From Eubacteriales bacterium (lineage in GTDB: Bacteria > Bacillota > Clostridia > Lachnospirales > Lachnospiraceae), in the NCBI GenBank assembly GCA_030536575.1, contig JAUNPS010000003.1, positions 62,001 to 126,000 of the forward strand: a stretch of DNA of 64,000 nucleotides, written 5' to 3'. Numbering within the stretch: the first letter of the stretch is position 1; each line of letters opens with the position of its first letter. This document shows, piece after piece, positions 17,151 to 25,341 of the stretch. Position numbers and translations under genes: made by a program. The notes under the pieces are model-generated. The model was not told the DNA's origin, made no database searches, and worked only from the letters and a program-made list of their open reading frames with translations.

Positions 17151-18530
17151 ATGGCGGTTTATTATACGGAAAAGGTAGAGACGGCTTACCGGAAATCGAC
17201 GGAACATACGATTACCCTTAGAGGGAAAGAAATCGTTTATGAAGCGGTGGCCGAAGACCATATCATACCGGGAGAGGACGGAAAACCGGCTTATACGATT
17301 TTTACATTTTCTTATCTGGTGAAAAACGGGGAGAAAGACCGGCCGGTGCTGTTTTTCTTCAATGGCGGGCCGGGTTCGAACAGCGCCTGGCTTCACATGG
17401 GTTTTTACGGGCCCCGGATTCTGAAAATGGCGGAAAACGGAATGCCGCCGGAAAAAGGGCCTTATGAGCTGCGCGACAATGTGGAATGCCTGCTGGATGT
17501 GTGCGACCTGGTTGCCATTGATCCGGTGGATGCGGGCTTCAGCCGTTTGTTTGACAATTGTTATCAGAAGGAATGCTTTTATGACGAGGGAGACGCGCGT
17601 TCGGTTTCGAAAGCGATCCGTCACTGGATTGCCGGGTACGGACGGGAAAAATCGGTGAAATTTATTTCCGGGGAAAGCTACGGTTCCACCAGGGCGTCTC
17701 TGCTTGGCTGGCTTTTGCAGGATTTACAGCCCATCGGAGGGGCTGTCCACATTGGGCCGGGGTATACGGGAAAGCTGGATATTCCGCGCAATGTGAAGGA
17801 TCTGCCGCCCCTTGCGGCGACCCACTGGTATTACAGCAAAGATCCCGCGAAAGGGACGCTTTCCGAGTGGATGGAGCATTGCTATGATTTTCTGTATGGG
17901 GAATATCTGGCGGCTTGGCATATGGGAACCCAGTGCCCGAAGGAACGGATTGCGCAGACGGCAGAGAAGCTGGCGTATTTTACCGGGTTGCCCGCGTCGT
18001 ATTATGTGGAGAACCGGCTTTGGGTAAGCAGGGAGTATTTCCGGGAACATTATCTGGAGGCTGAGGGAAAGAAGCTGGGAAGCTTTGATACGCGGTTTAC
18101 CCTGCCCCAGGACAGCGATGCGGAACCCTTTGGGGCGGCTTTTGACCCGCCTGTGGAGGCGTGCCGGGAGCAATATTTCCGGGAGGAGCTGGGGCTTGAC
18201 CTGGAGCGGGTTTACCGGAAATCGGCTATGATGGATGTGGATGAATACGACTGGAAATTCGAATCTGAGCCGGATATGGCCGGGGCGAACGGGATTGCGT
18301 ATCAGAAAAATCCGAAAATGCGCTTTTTCTTTGGAACCGGCTATTATGACAGCGTGGCGACTGTGGAAAATACCCGCTTTGGGGTGACGCATACGGATAT
18401 CCCCACGGAAGCGGTGACGATGAAGGAGTATGAATCCGGCCATGCGGTGTACGCGGACGAAATGTCGCGCAGGCAGTTGGCGGCGGATATCCGGGCGTTT
18501 CTGGTTGAAGCGCTGGAAGCGAACCGATAA
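17151..18530 (+). CDS. S10 family serine carboxypeptidase-like peptidase
   Basis: A 459-residue protein, the third S10 paralogue. It has FNGGPGSNSAWLHMGFYGP, the variant stretch DPVDAGFSRL (Asp-Ala where the others have Gly-Thr or Gly-Val), and GESYG. The inferred triad is Ser176, Asp400 (GTGYYDSVA) and His431 (ESGHAVY). It is cytoplasmic by the absence of a signal peptide. GGGAGGATGAAAC precedes ATG 17151. It is part of an unbroken series of hydrolase genes with spacings below 15 bases. Confidence 0.9.
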   Translation: MAVYYTEKVETAYRKSTEHTITLRGKEIVYEAVAEDHIIPGEDGKPAYTIFTFSYLVKNGEKDRPVLFFFNGGPGSNSAWLHMGFYGPRILKMAENGMPPEKGPYELRDNVECLLDVCDLVAIDPVDAGFSRLFDNCYQKECFYDEGDARSVSKAIRHWIAGYGREKSVKFISGESYGSTRASLLGWLLQDLQPIGGAVHIGPGYTGKLDIPRNVKDLPPLAATHWYYSKDPAKGTLSEWMEHCYDFLYGEYLAAWHMGTQCPKERIAQTAEKLAYFTGLPASYYVENRLWVSREYFREHYLEAEGKKLGSFDTRFTLPQDSDAEPFGAAFDPPVEACREQYFREELGLDLERVYRKSAMMDVDEYDWKFESEPDMAGANGIAYQKNPKMRFFFGTGYYDSVATVENTRFGVTHTDIPTEAVTMKEYESGHAVYADEMSRRQLAADIRAFLVEALEANR

Positions 18531-18542
18531 GGAGGGGAGAAC

Positions 18543-20534
18543 ATGGGAAAACAGAATTCGGTTCCGGAGGATTTCATGGAACTTGAGAATTTAAGCGGCG
18601 CAGAGTATTGCGCGGCGAAGGGGCTTCTGATTTACGCCAGGAGCCGCTATTCGAAAGAACAGAAGCGGATGGAAAGCCGCATTGTGCTAAAGGATCTCAA
18701 AAGCGGGGAAGAGCGGATTCTGACGGCGGGGGGAACCTCGGAGGACAGCCCGCGGTTTTCGCCGGATGGGGAAAAGGCGGCGTTTTTGTCGAATGCGGAG
18801 GGCGGACGGCAGATCTGGGTATGGGATTTCCAGACCGGGGCCTGCGAGCGGATGACGGACAGCCCCTATGGCGTGCAGGAATTTTTGTGGTCGCCCCAGG
18901 GAGACAAGTTTGCGTTCCTGTCCGTCCAGCCGGAACATCCGGAGGAAAAACGGGAGCCGGACGCGCCGATTGTCGTGGAGGATTTCGGATATAAAGCGGA
19001 CGGGGCAGGATTCGTTAATCAGATGTATATCCATCTCTGGGTTCTGGACATTGTGGAAAAACAGGCGCGCTGCCTTACGGACGGCCCCTGGAACCATCTG
19101 CATCCGGCCTGGTCGCCGGACGGGAAGGAGATTGCGTTCGTGAGCGGGCGCGCCCATGCAAAGAAGGATTCCCTGGGAATGGATTTGTTCCTGGTGTCTG
19201 TGGAGGACGGACAGATTCGGCAGATTTCCGAAGGGGACTGGGCGGTTTCCTATCCGGTGCCGTTTAGGCCAGTGTTTACCAGGGATGGGAAATATGTGCT
19301 GATGGCGTATCTGAATAAGGAGTTTATGGCGGAAGCGAAGGAGAAAGGCTATCCGCTGACGAGATTGCACCGGGTTTCTACGGATGGGAAGGAAAATGTG
19401 GATATTTTCCCGGCGGATGATCCGGGGTGTTTTGAGGTCAGTTCGTTTCCGTATTTTCTGGGGGCTGGGCGCAGTTATGAGAAGGCGCAGCTTTCCGGGG
19501 ATGGGGAGCATCTGCTGTTTGTCAGCGGGTGGATGGGGCAGACGAATCTGTATCGGATTAATTTGTTTGGGACGCCGAAGGTGGAGCTGGTGGCCGGGGG
19601 AAAACAGGCTTTTGCCTGTTTAGGCCCGGTCCAGGATGGGAAAATGCTGGTATCCGTGGCGAAGCCGGATGCCTACGGGGACTATTGGCTGATGGAGGAG
19701 GCCACCGGGAAACTTGCCAGGCGGCTGACCGAGAGCAATGCGCTCCTTCAGGAGCGGGCCATGGTGTCCCCGGAGGAGATTTGGATTGATACTTTGGACG
19801 GAGAGGGACGGGTGCATGGCTTTGTGCTGCCGCCCCAGAACCGGGAGCCGGGGAAGAAGTATCCGGCGATTCTGTACATCCACGGGGGGCCGCATCCTTA
19901 CGATACGTATGGCATGGAATATGAGTACCAGTGCCTGGCCGGAGCGGGATTCGCGGTGATCTACTGCAATCCCAGAGGCAGCAGCAGTTACGGCAGGGAG
20001 CATCAGAGCCTGAAGCGGGCTTATGATGGGAGCGCTTATACGGATTGCCTGCAGATCGTGGAGGAAGCGGTTCGGAAATGTGAGTGGATCGACGGGGAGC
20101 GCATCGGCGTGACCGGAGGAAGCTATGGCGGCTATATGACGAATTATATGGCGACGCACTGTAAGCGGTTCAAAGCTTACGTGACCCAGCGAAGCATCAG
20201 CAATGAACTGATCTGTTATGCCTGCTCGGACATGCAGGGAGACAGCTCGGCTTATCCGAATTTCGAGGAGTTTATGGTACATGAGCTGGAGCGGTCGGCG
20301 GTGAGCTATGCCGAGCGGGTAAATGCGCCGATCCTGATTCTGCATGGAACGGAGGATATGCGGACGCCGGTGGAGGGGGCGCATCAGTTTTTTGTGGCCC
20401 TGAAGGATACGCATAAGGAGCTTCCGGTGCGGATGGTGCTGTACCCGCATACGAACCATGACATTCCGTCGTATATGCCGCAGAAGCTGCATTATCACCG
20501 GGAAATGATCGAGTGGTTCCGGAAATATTTGTAG
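18543..20534 (+). CDS. S9 family peptidase (acylaminoacyl-peptidase/prolyl oligopeptidase type)
   Basis: A 663-residue cytoplasmic peptidase. The N-terminal propeller carries FSPDGEKAAFLS and WSPDGKEIAFVS repeats; the hydrolase domain begins near YPAILYIHGGPH. The inferred triad is Ser527 (GGSYGGY), Asp605 (HGTEDMRTP) and His639 (HTNHD). AAGGAGGGGAG precedes ATG 18543. This copy has no low-complexity insert, so it is a reference for the normal length of the family in this locus. By eye it uses G-ending codons almost throughout. Confidence 0.94.
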   Translation: MGKQNSVPEDFMELENLSGAEYCAAKGLLIYARSRYSKEQKRMESRIVLKDLKSGEERILTAGGTSEDSPRFSPDGEKAAFLSNAEGGRQIWVWDFQTGACERMTDSPYGVQEFLWSPQGDKFAFLSVQPEHPEEKREPDAPIVVEDFGYKADGAGFVNQMYIHLWVLDIVEKQARCLTDGPWNHLHPAWSPDGKEIAFVSGRAHAKKDSLGMDLFLVSVEDGQIRQISEGDWAVSYPVPFRPVFTRDGKYVLMAYLNKEFMAEAKEKGYPLTRLHRVSTDGKENVDIFPADDPGCFEVSSFPYFLGAGRSYEKAQLSGDGEHLLFVSGWMGQTNLYRINLFGTPKVELVAGGKQAFACLGPVQDGKMLVSVAKPDAYGDYWLMEEATGKLARRLTESNALLQERAMVSPEEIWIDTLDGEGRVHGFVLPPQNREPGKKYPAILYIHGGPHPYDTYGMEYEYQCLAGAGFAVIYCNPRGSSSYGREHQSLKRAYDGSAYTDCLQIVEEAVRKCEWIDGERIGVTGGSYGGYMTNYMATHCKRFKAYVTQRSISNELICYACSDMQGDSSAYPNFEEFMVHELERSAVSYAERVNAPILILHGTEDMRTPVEGAHQFFVALKDTHKELPVRMVLYPHTNHDIPSYMPQKLHYHREMIEWFRKYL

Positions 20535-20541
20535 GAGGAGT

Positions 20542-22851
20542 ATGATGGGGAAGAAGTTATTGACAGCAAAGACGCTGAAACAGGTGACTTATTTATCCGG
20601 GCTGGCGGCTGCGGGCGATGGGAAGAGGGCGGCGTTTGTGCGGACGAAGGCGGAGGAAGGGAGCGGGGAGTTCCGGGCGGAGGTTGTGGAATATTGCCCG
20701 GAGGGAGACGCAAAGGCGGAGCTGGTGAGCCTGGGAGAGGGAAAGGCTCCGGCGTATTCGCCGGATGGGAGATATTTGGCGTACCTTTCCAGGCAGTCGG
20801 GCGAGTATCAGATTTGGTGCAGGGAAGTGGAGGCGTCCGCTGGGGACGGACTGACGGTTTCCGGCGGGGCGCGGCAGGCTTCTGGTGAGGCGCGACAGCC
20901 CTCCGATGAGGCGCGGCCGCTTTCCGGCGCGGCATGGCAGCTCACCACGGCGCGCCATGGGGTGAAGCATTTTCAGTGGTCGCCGGATGGGCGGGAGCTG
21001 GTGTTTGAAGCGCCCTTCTGGCCGGAGGAGCTGGAGCAGGGGACAATGTTTACGGAATTTACCCCGGAGGAAAAAGAGGCGTGGCTGTTTGAACAGGAGA
21101 TGGCGCCCCAGGTAATCGAAGAGATTGCCTATAAACGGGATGAATTTTTCGGAGTGCAGGATGGGAGCGTTTTTTGTATTGCACGGGTGACGTTTGACGG
21201 GACAGATGGGACACAGAGTCTGGTGACGGACGGGAGCATGAACGCGTACCTTCCGGTGTATTCCAGGGAAGGGAACCGGATCGCCTATTACGGCAGGCCC
21301 TACCACGATGCGAAGGCGTTTCAGCATGAAGTATTCGTGTGGGAGGAAGAAGCCGGGGAGCGGCAGGTGACGAAGGGGGCGCAGCTTTTTGCGGATGTGC
21401 CGCTGGCGTTCCTGCCGGGCGGCCAGGAATTGATCTGCAATGGATTTTATATGGCGGAGGACGGCTTCGACCAGCGGCTTTTCCGTCTTTCCACGGCGGA
21501 CGGGACGCAAATCCCGCTGTTTCCGGAGAAAGAGGACGGTTCCTGCCATAATATTAACAATTCGCCGATCGGCCGAACGGTCTACGGCGAAGAAAGCTCG
21601 TATTATCAGTTGGACAAGGCCGGGGAGTGGGTTTACTTCTTGTCGGCGTTTCAGGGGCGGGAGGCCCTTTACCGGGTGGCGGCCGATGGAAGCGGGCGTG
21701 TGGAGACGGTTCTGCGCGGTGAGTTTTCCGTGCATTCGTTTACGATGCCGGTGGATGGCGGGCTTTATGTGTTGGCCGGAGACACGGTGACGATTGCGGA
21801 GCTGTACCGGGTGGAGCTGGATGCGGCGGGGGTGCAGACCGCCCCGACGGCCCCGGACGCGGCAGACAGCGACGTGGTGAGCCAGCAGCCCGCCCCGGCG
21901 GATGGCGATACGCCCGCCCCGGCGGCCCCGGATGCAGCAGACGGCGATATGGTGAGCCAGCAGACCGCCCCGGCCCGCGGCGGCGCACTCGCCCCGCGTC
22001 TGGAACGCCTGACCTTCAGCAACGAATGGATGAAGGACTACGCGGTGGCGGTTCCGAAAGAAATCTGGTTCCCCAGCGCGGACGGAAAAGTCCAGATCCA
22101 GGGCTGGATCGTGATGCCCCCGAATCAGGAGCCAGGGAAAAAATATCCGGCGGTTCTGGACATTCACGGCGGTCCGGAGTGCACTTATGTAAATGATTAC
22201 TGGCATGAATTTCAGGCCTTCGCGGCGGCAGGCATCGCGGCGCTATATTGCAACCCGCGGGGCAGCATGGGCTACGGCCTGAATTTTGCAAGCGACACCT
22301 GGTCATGGGGCGACGAAGCCGTTTCCGACCTGCTGACTATGGTCGACCGGGCGGTGGAACAGGAAGCCATCGACCCCGAACGCATCGGTGTCACCGGCGG
22401 AAGCTACGGCGGCTATATGACGGTTAAACTGATCGGGACGACGAAGCGCTTCCGGGCCGCCGCGGCCCAGCGCTGCCTGTGCAACCTGGCCACCTCCTAC
22501 GGAACCGGGGACATGGGCTTTGAATCCGCGAAAACGGACGACCTGAGCAAGATCCGGATGCTGGACGTGCTGACAAAGCGGGCCCGCACCAGCCTGATCC
22601 GCCACATTGATGAAATAAAAATTCCTCTGCTCATCCTGCATGGCTACCGGGACTACCGCTGTGGGTTCGAGCAGGCGGAGCAGCTCTTCATTGCCATGAA
22701 AGAGCGAAACCCGGAAGTTCCGGTGCGGATGGTGGTCTATCCGAAAGAGAATCACGGCGTGACCCGCGAAGGAACGCTTTCGAATCAGATCAGCCACTTG
22801 TCGGAAATGGTAAACTGGTTTTCGAAATATCTGGAGGAAACGAGCGAATGA
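20542..22851 (+). CDS. S9 family peptidase with two low-complexity repeat insertions
   Basis: A 769-residue S9 enzyme, about 100 residues longer than the neighbour at 18543. AGGAGG (20533-20538) can serve ATG 20542 or the adjacent ATG 20545. The inferred triad is Ser621 (GGSYGGY), Asp704 (HGYRD) and His738 (KENHG). The extra length comes from a 7-residue tandem repeat (20860-20943) within the propeller and a 25-residue duplicated Ala/Pro/Asp-rich linker (21850-21999) before the hydrolase domain. Codon use shifts by eye from G-ending upstream of the linker to C-ending downstream. Its closest relative in the window by motif is the 263-2434 product (GTGDMGF and the KENH/GENH tail). The stop overlaps the next start (ATGA). 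Confidence 0.93.
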   Translation: MMGKKLLTAKTLKQVTYLSGLAAAGDGKRAAFVRTKAEEGSGEFRAEVVEYCPEGDAKAELVSLGEGKAPAYSPDGRYLAYLSRQSGEYQIWCREVEASAGDGLTVSGGARQASGEARQPSDEARPLSGAAWQLTTARHGVKHFQWSPDGRELVFEAPFWPEELEQGTMFTEFTPEEKEAWLFEQEMAPQVIEEIAYKRDEFFGVQDGSVFCIARVTFDGTDGTQSLVTDGSMNAYLPVYSREGNRIAYYGRPYHDAKAFQHEVFVWEEEAGERQVTKGAQLFADVPLAFLPGGQELICNGFYMAEDGFDQRLFRLSTADGTQIPLFPEKEDGSCHNINNSPIGRTVYGEESSYYQLDKAGEWVYFLSAFQGREALYRVAADGSGRVETVLRGEFSVHSFTMPVDGGLYVLAGDTVTIAELYRVELDAAGVQTAPTAPDAADSDVVSQQPAPADGDTPAPAAPDAADGDMVSQQTAPARGGALAPRLERLTFSNEWMKDYAVAVPKEIWFPSADGKVQIQGWIVMPPNQEPGKKYPAVLDIHGGPECTYVNDYWHEFQAFAAAGIAALYCNPRGSMGYGLNFASDTWSWGDEAVSDLLTMVDRAVEQEAIDPERIGVTGGSYGGYMTVKLIGTTKRFRAAAAQRCLCNLATSYGTGDMGFESAKTDDLSKIRMLDVLTKRARTSLIRHIDEIKIPLLILHGYRDYRCGFEQAEQLFIAMKERNPEVPVRMVVYPKENHGVTREGTLSNQISHLSEMVNWFSKYLEETSE
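20860..20943 (+). repeat. 21-bp in-frame tandem repeat, four copies
   Basis: Units at 20860, 20881, 20902 and 20923 encode SGGARQA, SGEARQP, SDEARPL and SGAAWQL, within the propeller half of the S9 peptidase. Confidence 0.75.
21850..21999 (+). repeat. 75-bp in-frame duplication
   Basis: Two 75-base units (21850-21924 and 21925-21999) encode 25-residue copies that both begin APDAAD and contain VSQQ. They form a linker before the hydrolase domain of the S9 peptidase. Confidence 0.75.
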
Positions 22852-24113
22852 TACTGAAAAATTGCAGACTGATTCCCGAATTATCCAGCGGAATCGGCGC
22901 GGAGCACGCGGAAATCTGGATTTCCGAGGGGAAAATCCGGAAGGTGGAGCCGCATCCGCGAAAATCCGGGGAGCTGTTCCCGCAGGAAGCGGGCGCGGAG
23001 CCATTCCTGCGAAAATCCGGCGTGGAGCTGCTCTCGCGGGAAGCGGGCGCAGGGCTCCCAGAGTGCGAGGAAGTTTTTGACTGCGGCGGCAAGACCCTCC
23101 TGCCCGGCCTGTTCGATCTCCACACGCACATCAGCGGCATCCGTGGCTTCCAGGCCGGAGACACAAAAACGCCAATGAAGATCCTCGTGGAAAGCGCAGC
23201 CCAGGCCTCCGCCTTCCTGGACTACGGCTTTACCACAATCCGGGACTGCGGAAGCGTCCTGCGTGCAGCAAACTTCGTCCGGGAAATGATCGAAAGAGGA
23301 ACCGTGAAAGGGCCGCACCTGATCGCTTGCGGAGCAATCCTGACCCCCACAGAAGTGGAGGAATCCGACGGAATCTGGGAAATGTATGTAAACGCAGACG
23401 GAGCCAATGAAATGCGGAAAGCCGTCCGCAAAGAAATGGCCGAACATGCGGATTTCATTAAAATCATGGCCTCCGGAGCCGCTTTCCACCCGGCCGGAAT
23501 CCCGAAACAGCCGATCCTGACCAGAGAAGAGCTGCAAAGCGCCGTAGAAGCCGCGAGGCTGAAGGATACCTATGTGGCGGCCCACGCCCACAGCGACGCG
23601 GCGATCCGCCTGTGCGCCGAAGAAGGGGTGCGCACCATCGAGCATGCCACCTATTTGAGCGAAGAAACGATGGAACTTTTGAAAGAGCGGGAATGCTGGC
23701 TGGTTCCGACGCTGGCCGCCATGCATGTGTCGAACGCGTCGCCGGATCCAAACGAATTCTGGAATGTCCGCCTGGGGCGGATGCTGAAGGAATGCGCCGG
23801 AAACATTGAACGGGCCTACAAAAGCGGCTTAAAGCTTGGCTTTGGGACAGACAGCACCGTCGGCATGGAGCAGTACGACCAGGGAATCGAATTCTGGTTC
23901 CGGAAAGAGTTCTGCCATATGAAAAATGTGGACATCCTGCTTCAGGCCACGAAATACAGCGCCGAGATTGCCGGGATGGCCGACCGCACCGGAGAGATTC
24001 GGGAGGGCTTGCTGGCAGACCTGATTTTAGTGGATGGAAATCCCGATGAAACCATAGAAGTGATGTATCAAAAACCAGAACATGTCTGGAAGGAAGGAGA
24101 ACGGATCAAATGA
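22848..24113 (+). CDS. Metal-dependent amidohydrolase (COG1228; prolidase/imidazolonepropionase-like)
   Basis: A 421-residue amidohydrolase. Metal-site motifs are HTH (His92, His94) in GLFDLHTHISG, the probable carbamylated Lys205 in FIKIMASG, AHAHSD, EHATY and the late Asp in GTDST. Some COG1228 members hydrolyse Xaa-Pro dipeptides, which would fit the surrounding S9 peptidases, but others act on cyclic amides. Near the N-terminus a 51-bp unit is duplicated (22958-23059), lengthening the small beta-domain. It overlaps the S9 stop by 4 bases and is itself overlapped by the next gene, so all are likely cotranslated. The partial gene at 1-251 is a paralogue. Confidence 0.9.
   Translation: MILKNCRLIPELSSGIGAEHAEIWISEGKIRKVEPHPRKSGELFPQEAGAEPFLRKSGVELLSREAGAGLPECEEVFDCGGKTLLPGLFDLHTHISGIRGFQAGDTKTPMKILVESAAQASAFLDYGFTTIRDCGSVLRAANFVREMIERGTVKGPHLIACGAILTPTEVEESDGIWEMYVNADGANEMRKAVRKEMAEHADFIKIMASGAAFHPAGIPKQPILTREELQSAVEAARLKDTYVAAHAHSDAAIRLCAEEGVRTIEHATYLSEETMELLKERECWLVPTLAAMHVSNASPDPNEFWNVRLGRMLKECAGNIERAYKSGLKLGFGTDSTVGMEQYDQGIEFWFRKEFCHMKNVDILLQATKYSAEIAGMADRTGEIREGLLADLILVDGNPDETIEVMYQKPEHVWKEGERIK
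22958..23059 (+). repeat. 51-bp in-frame duplication
   Basis: GCGAAAATCCGG recurs exactly 51 bases apart (22958 and 23009), followed each time by a related Leu/Glu/Ala-rich stretch (RKSGELFPQEAGAEP, then RKSGVELLSREAGAG). A shorter related motif begins about 30 bases earlier. Confidence 0.7.
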
Positions 24114-25048
24114 AAATCGTAGAAGAAAAAGAAGTGTTTGAACGGCTGGATATGAAGACCTGCATCGGCCTGATGCGGGAGGCGCTGGAAGCGCTGGAGT
24201 CCGGGAAGGCGAGCCAGTCGATCCGGGCGCTGACGAAGCTGCCCCACGGGGAAGTGTTCGGCTTTATGCCGGCCTACCTGGGAGAGGATGATTATTTCGG
24301 AGCGAAAGTGGTGGATTCTTTTCCGCAGAATGTGGGAACGGGCTATTCTTCCCACAATGGCTATGTGATTGTGTTTGAGTCGCAGCACGGAACCTGCGTA
24401 GGCCTGGCGGACGCGGGGGCGATTACCCAGATCCGCACCGGGGCAGTCAGCGGCGTAGCGACCGACCTGCTGGCGCGCAAGGATGCGAAAATTCTGGGAA
24501 TTATCGGCGCAGGCGCCCAGGGCCGCTCCCATCTGGAAGCAATGCTCTGCGTAAGGCCGGGAATCGAGCAGGTGAAAATTTACGATATCCGCCCCGAAGC
24601 TGCCCAGAAATATAAAGAAGAGATGGAAGCGAAATTCGGAAAGCCCATTACGGTGTGCGGCACCCCGAAAGAAGCGGCCGAAGGAAGCGACATTGTATGC
24701 ACCGTGACACCGAGTAAGGAAGCCTATCTGGAAGCCGACTGGATTAAATCGGGAGCGCATGTGAACGCGGTCGGCACTTTCAGCCCTACCACGCGGGAAG
24801 CGACCTCGGCGCTGGTAGCGAAATCCGCCCTCTATGCGGATCAGATCGAAGCGATGAAAAAAGAATCCGGGGAGTACCTGGTGCCCCTTCAGGAAGGGCT
24901 GATCACCGAAGAACACATTCGCGGTTCCATCGGGCAGGTGCTGTTAGGACAGGCCCAGGGGAGGACGTCGGAGGAAGAAGTCACGCTGTTCGATGCGCTG
25001 GGGCTGGCTGTGGAAGACGTAATCTGCGGAAGATATCTGTGCTGCTGA
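24110..25048 (+). CDS. Ornithine cyclodeaminase / mu-crystallin family protein
   Basis: A 312-residue Rossmann-fold NAD(P)-binding protein. The nucleotide-binding loop is GIIGAGAQGRSHLEAM, preceded by an N-terminal domain with TKLPHGEVFGFMPAYLG. The family includes ornithine cyclodeaminase (ornithine to proline), pyrroline-2-carboxylate reductase, alanine dehydrogenase and opine-forming enzymes, so the exact reaction is open. ATG 24110 overlaps the amidohydrolase stop, which ties it to peptide breakdown; recycling of a proline-type or imino acid product is an inference. It is the last gene before the 35-bp repeat array and a new promoter. Confidence 0.88.
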   Translation: MKIVEEKEVFERLDMKTCIGLMREALEALESGKASQSIRALTKLPHGEVFGFMPAYLGEDDYFGAKVVDSFPQNVGTGYSSHNGYVIVFESQHGTCVGLADAGAITQIRTGAVSGVATDLLARKDAKILGIIGAGAQGRSHLEAMLCVRPGIEQVKIYDIRPEAAQKYKEEMEAKFGKPITVCGTPKEAAEGSDIVCTVTPSKEAYLEADWIKSGAHVNAVGTFSPTTREATSALVAKSALYADQIEAMKKESGEYLVPLQEGLITEEHIRGSIGQVLLGQAQGRTSEEEVTLFDALGLAVEDVICGRYLCC

Positions 25049-25052
25049 GAAT

Positions 25053-25245
25053 GAATCCGCCTCAGACGGACAGGCTTTAAAAAGGCCGAATGAGCGTCCG
25101 GCGGGTTGCCGTTTTTAAATGGGAATCCGAGTCTGGCGGGGTGCTGCTTTCGCAAGGGAATCCGAGTCTGGCGGGTTGCCGCTTTCGAGAGGGAATCCGC
25201 ATCCGGCGGGCTGTCGTTTTTTCGGAGAAATCCGCGTCCGCGCAA
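25053..25245 (+). repeat. 35-bp tandem repeat array, 5.5 copies, intergenic
   Basis: Units begin at 25053, 25088, 25123, 25158, 25193 and 25228 (partial) with exact 35-base spacing. The consensus starts GAATCCGAGTCTGGCGGG; the third and fourth copies are nearly identical. Each contains a GCGG/CCGC mini-hairpin. The array fills most of the gap between the cyclodeaminase-family gene and the promoter of the M3 peptidase. Copies abut directly, so this is not a CRISPR array. Confidence 0.88.
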
Positions 25246-25278
25246 AAAAATAGGCCAGACAGTCCGCAGAAAAAAATC

Positions 25279-25307
25279 TTGCATAATATACGTTAATACT
25301 TTATACT
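25279..25307 (+). promoter_or_regulatory. Sigma-A promoter for the M3 peptidase / second importer operon
   Basis: TTGCAT (25279-25284), a 17-base spacer and TATACT (25302-25307). Transcription would start near 25314, which argues against ATG 25318 and for ATG 25342 as the start of the next gene. Confidence 0.82.
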
Positions 25308-25341
25308 AATACAGTAAATGTGCGAAAGGGGAAAGCAGAAA

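Noticed and set aside
25053-25245. CRISPR array
   Set aside because: The units abut with no unique spacers and no cas genes are nearby; it is a plain tandem repeat. The same holds for 47901-48057.
25318-25341. Upstream ATG of the M3 gene
   Set aside because: It is about 4 bases from the predicted transcription start and has no room for an RBS; ATG 25342 has one.
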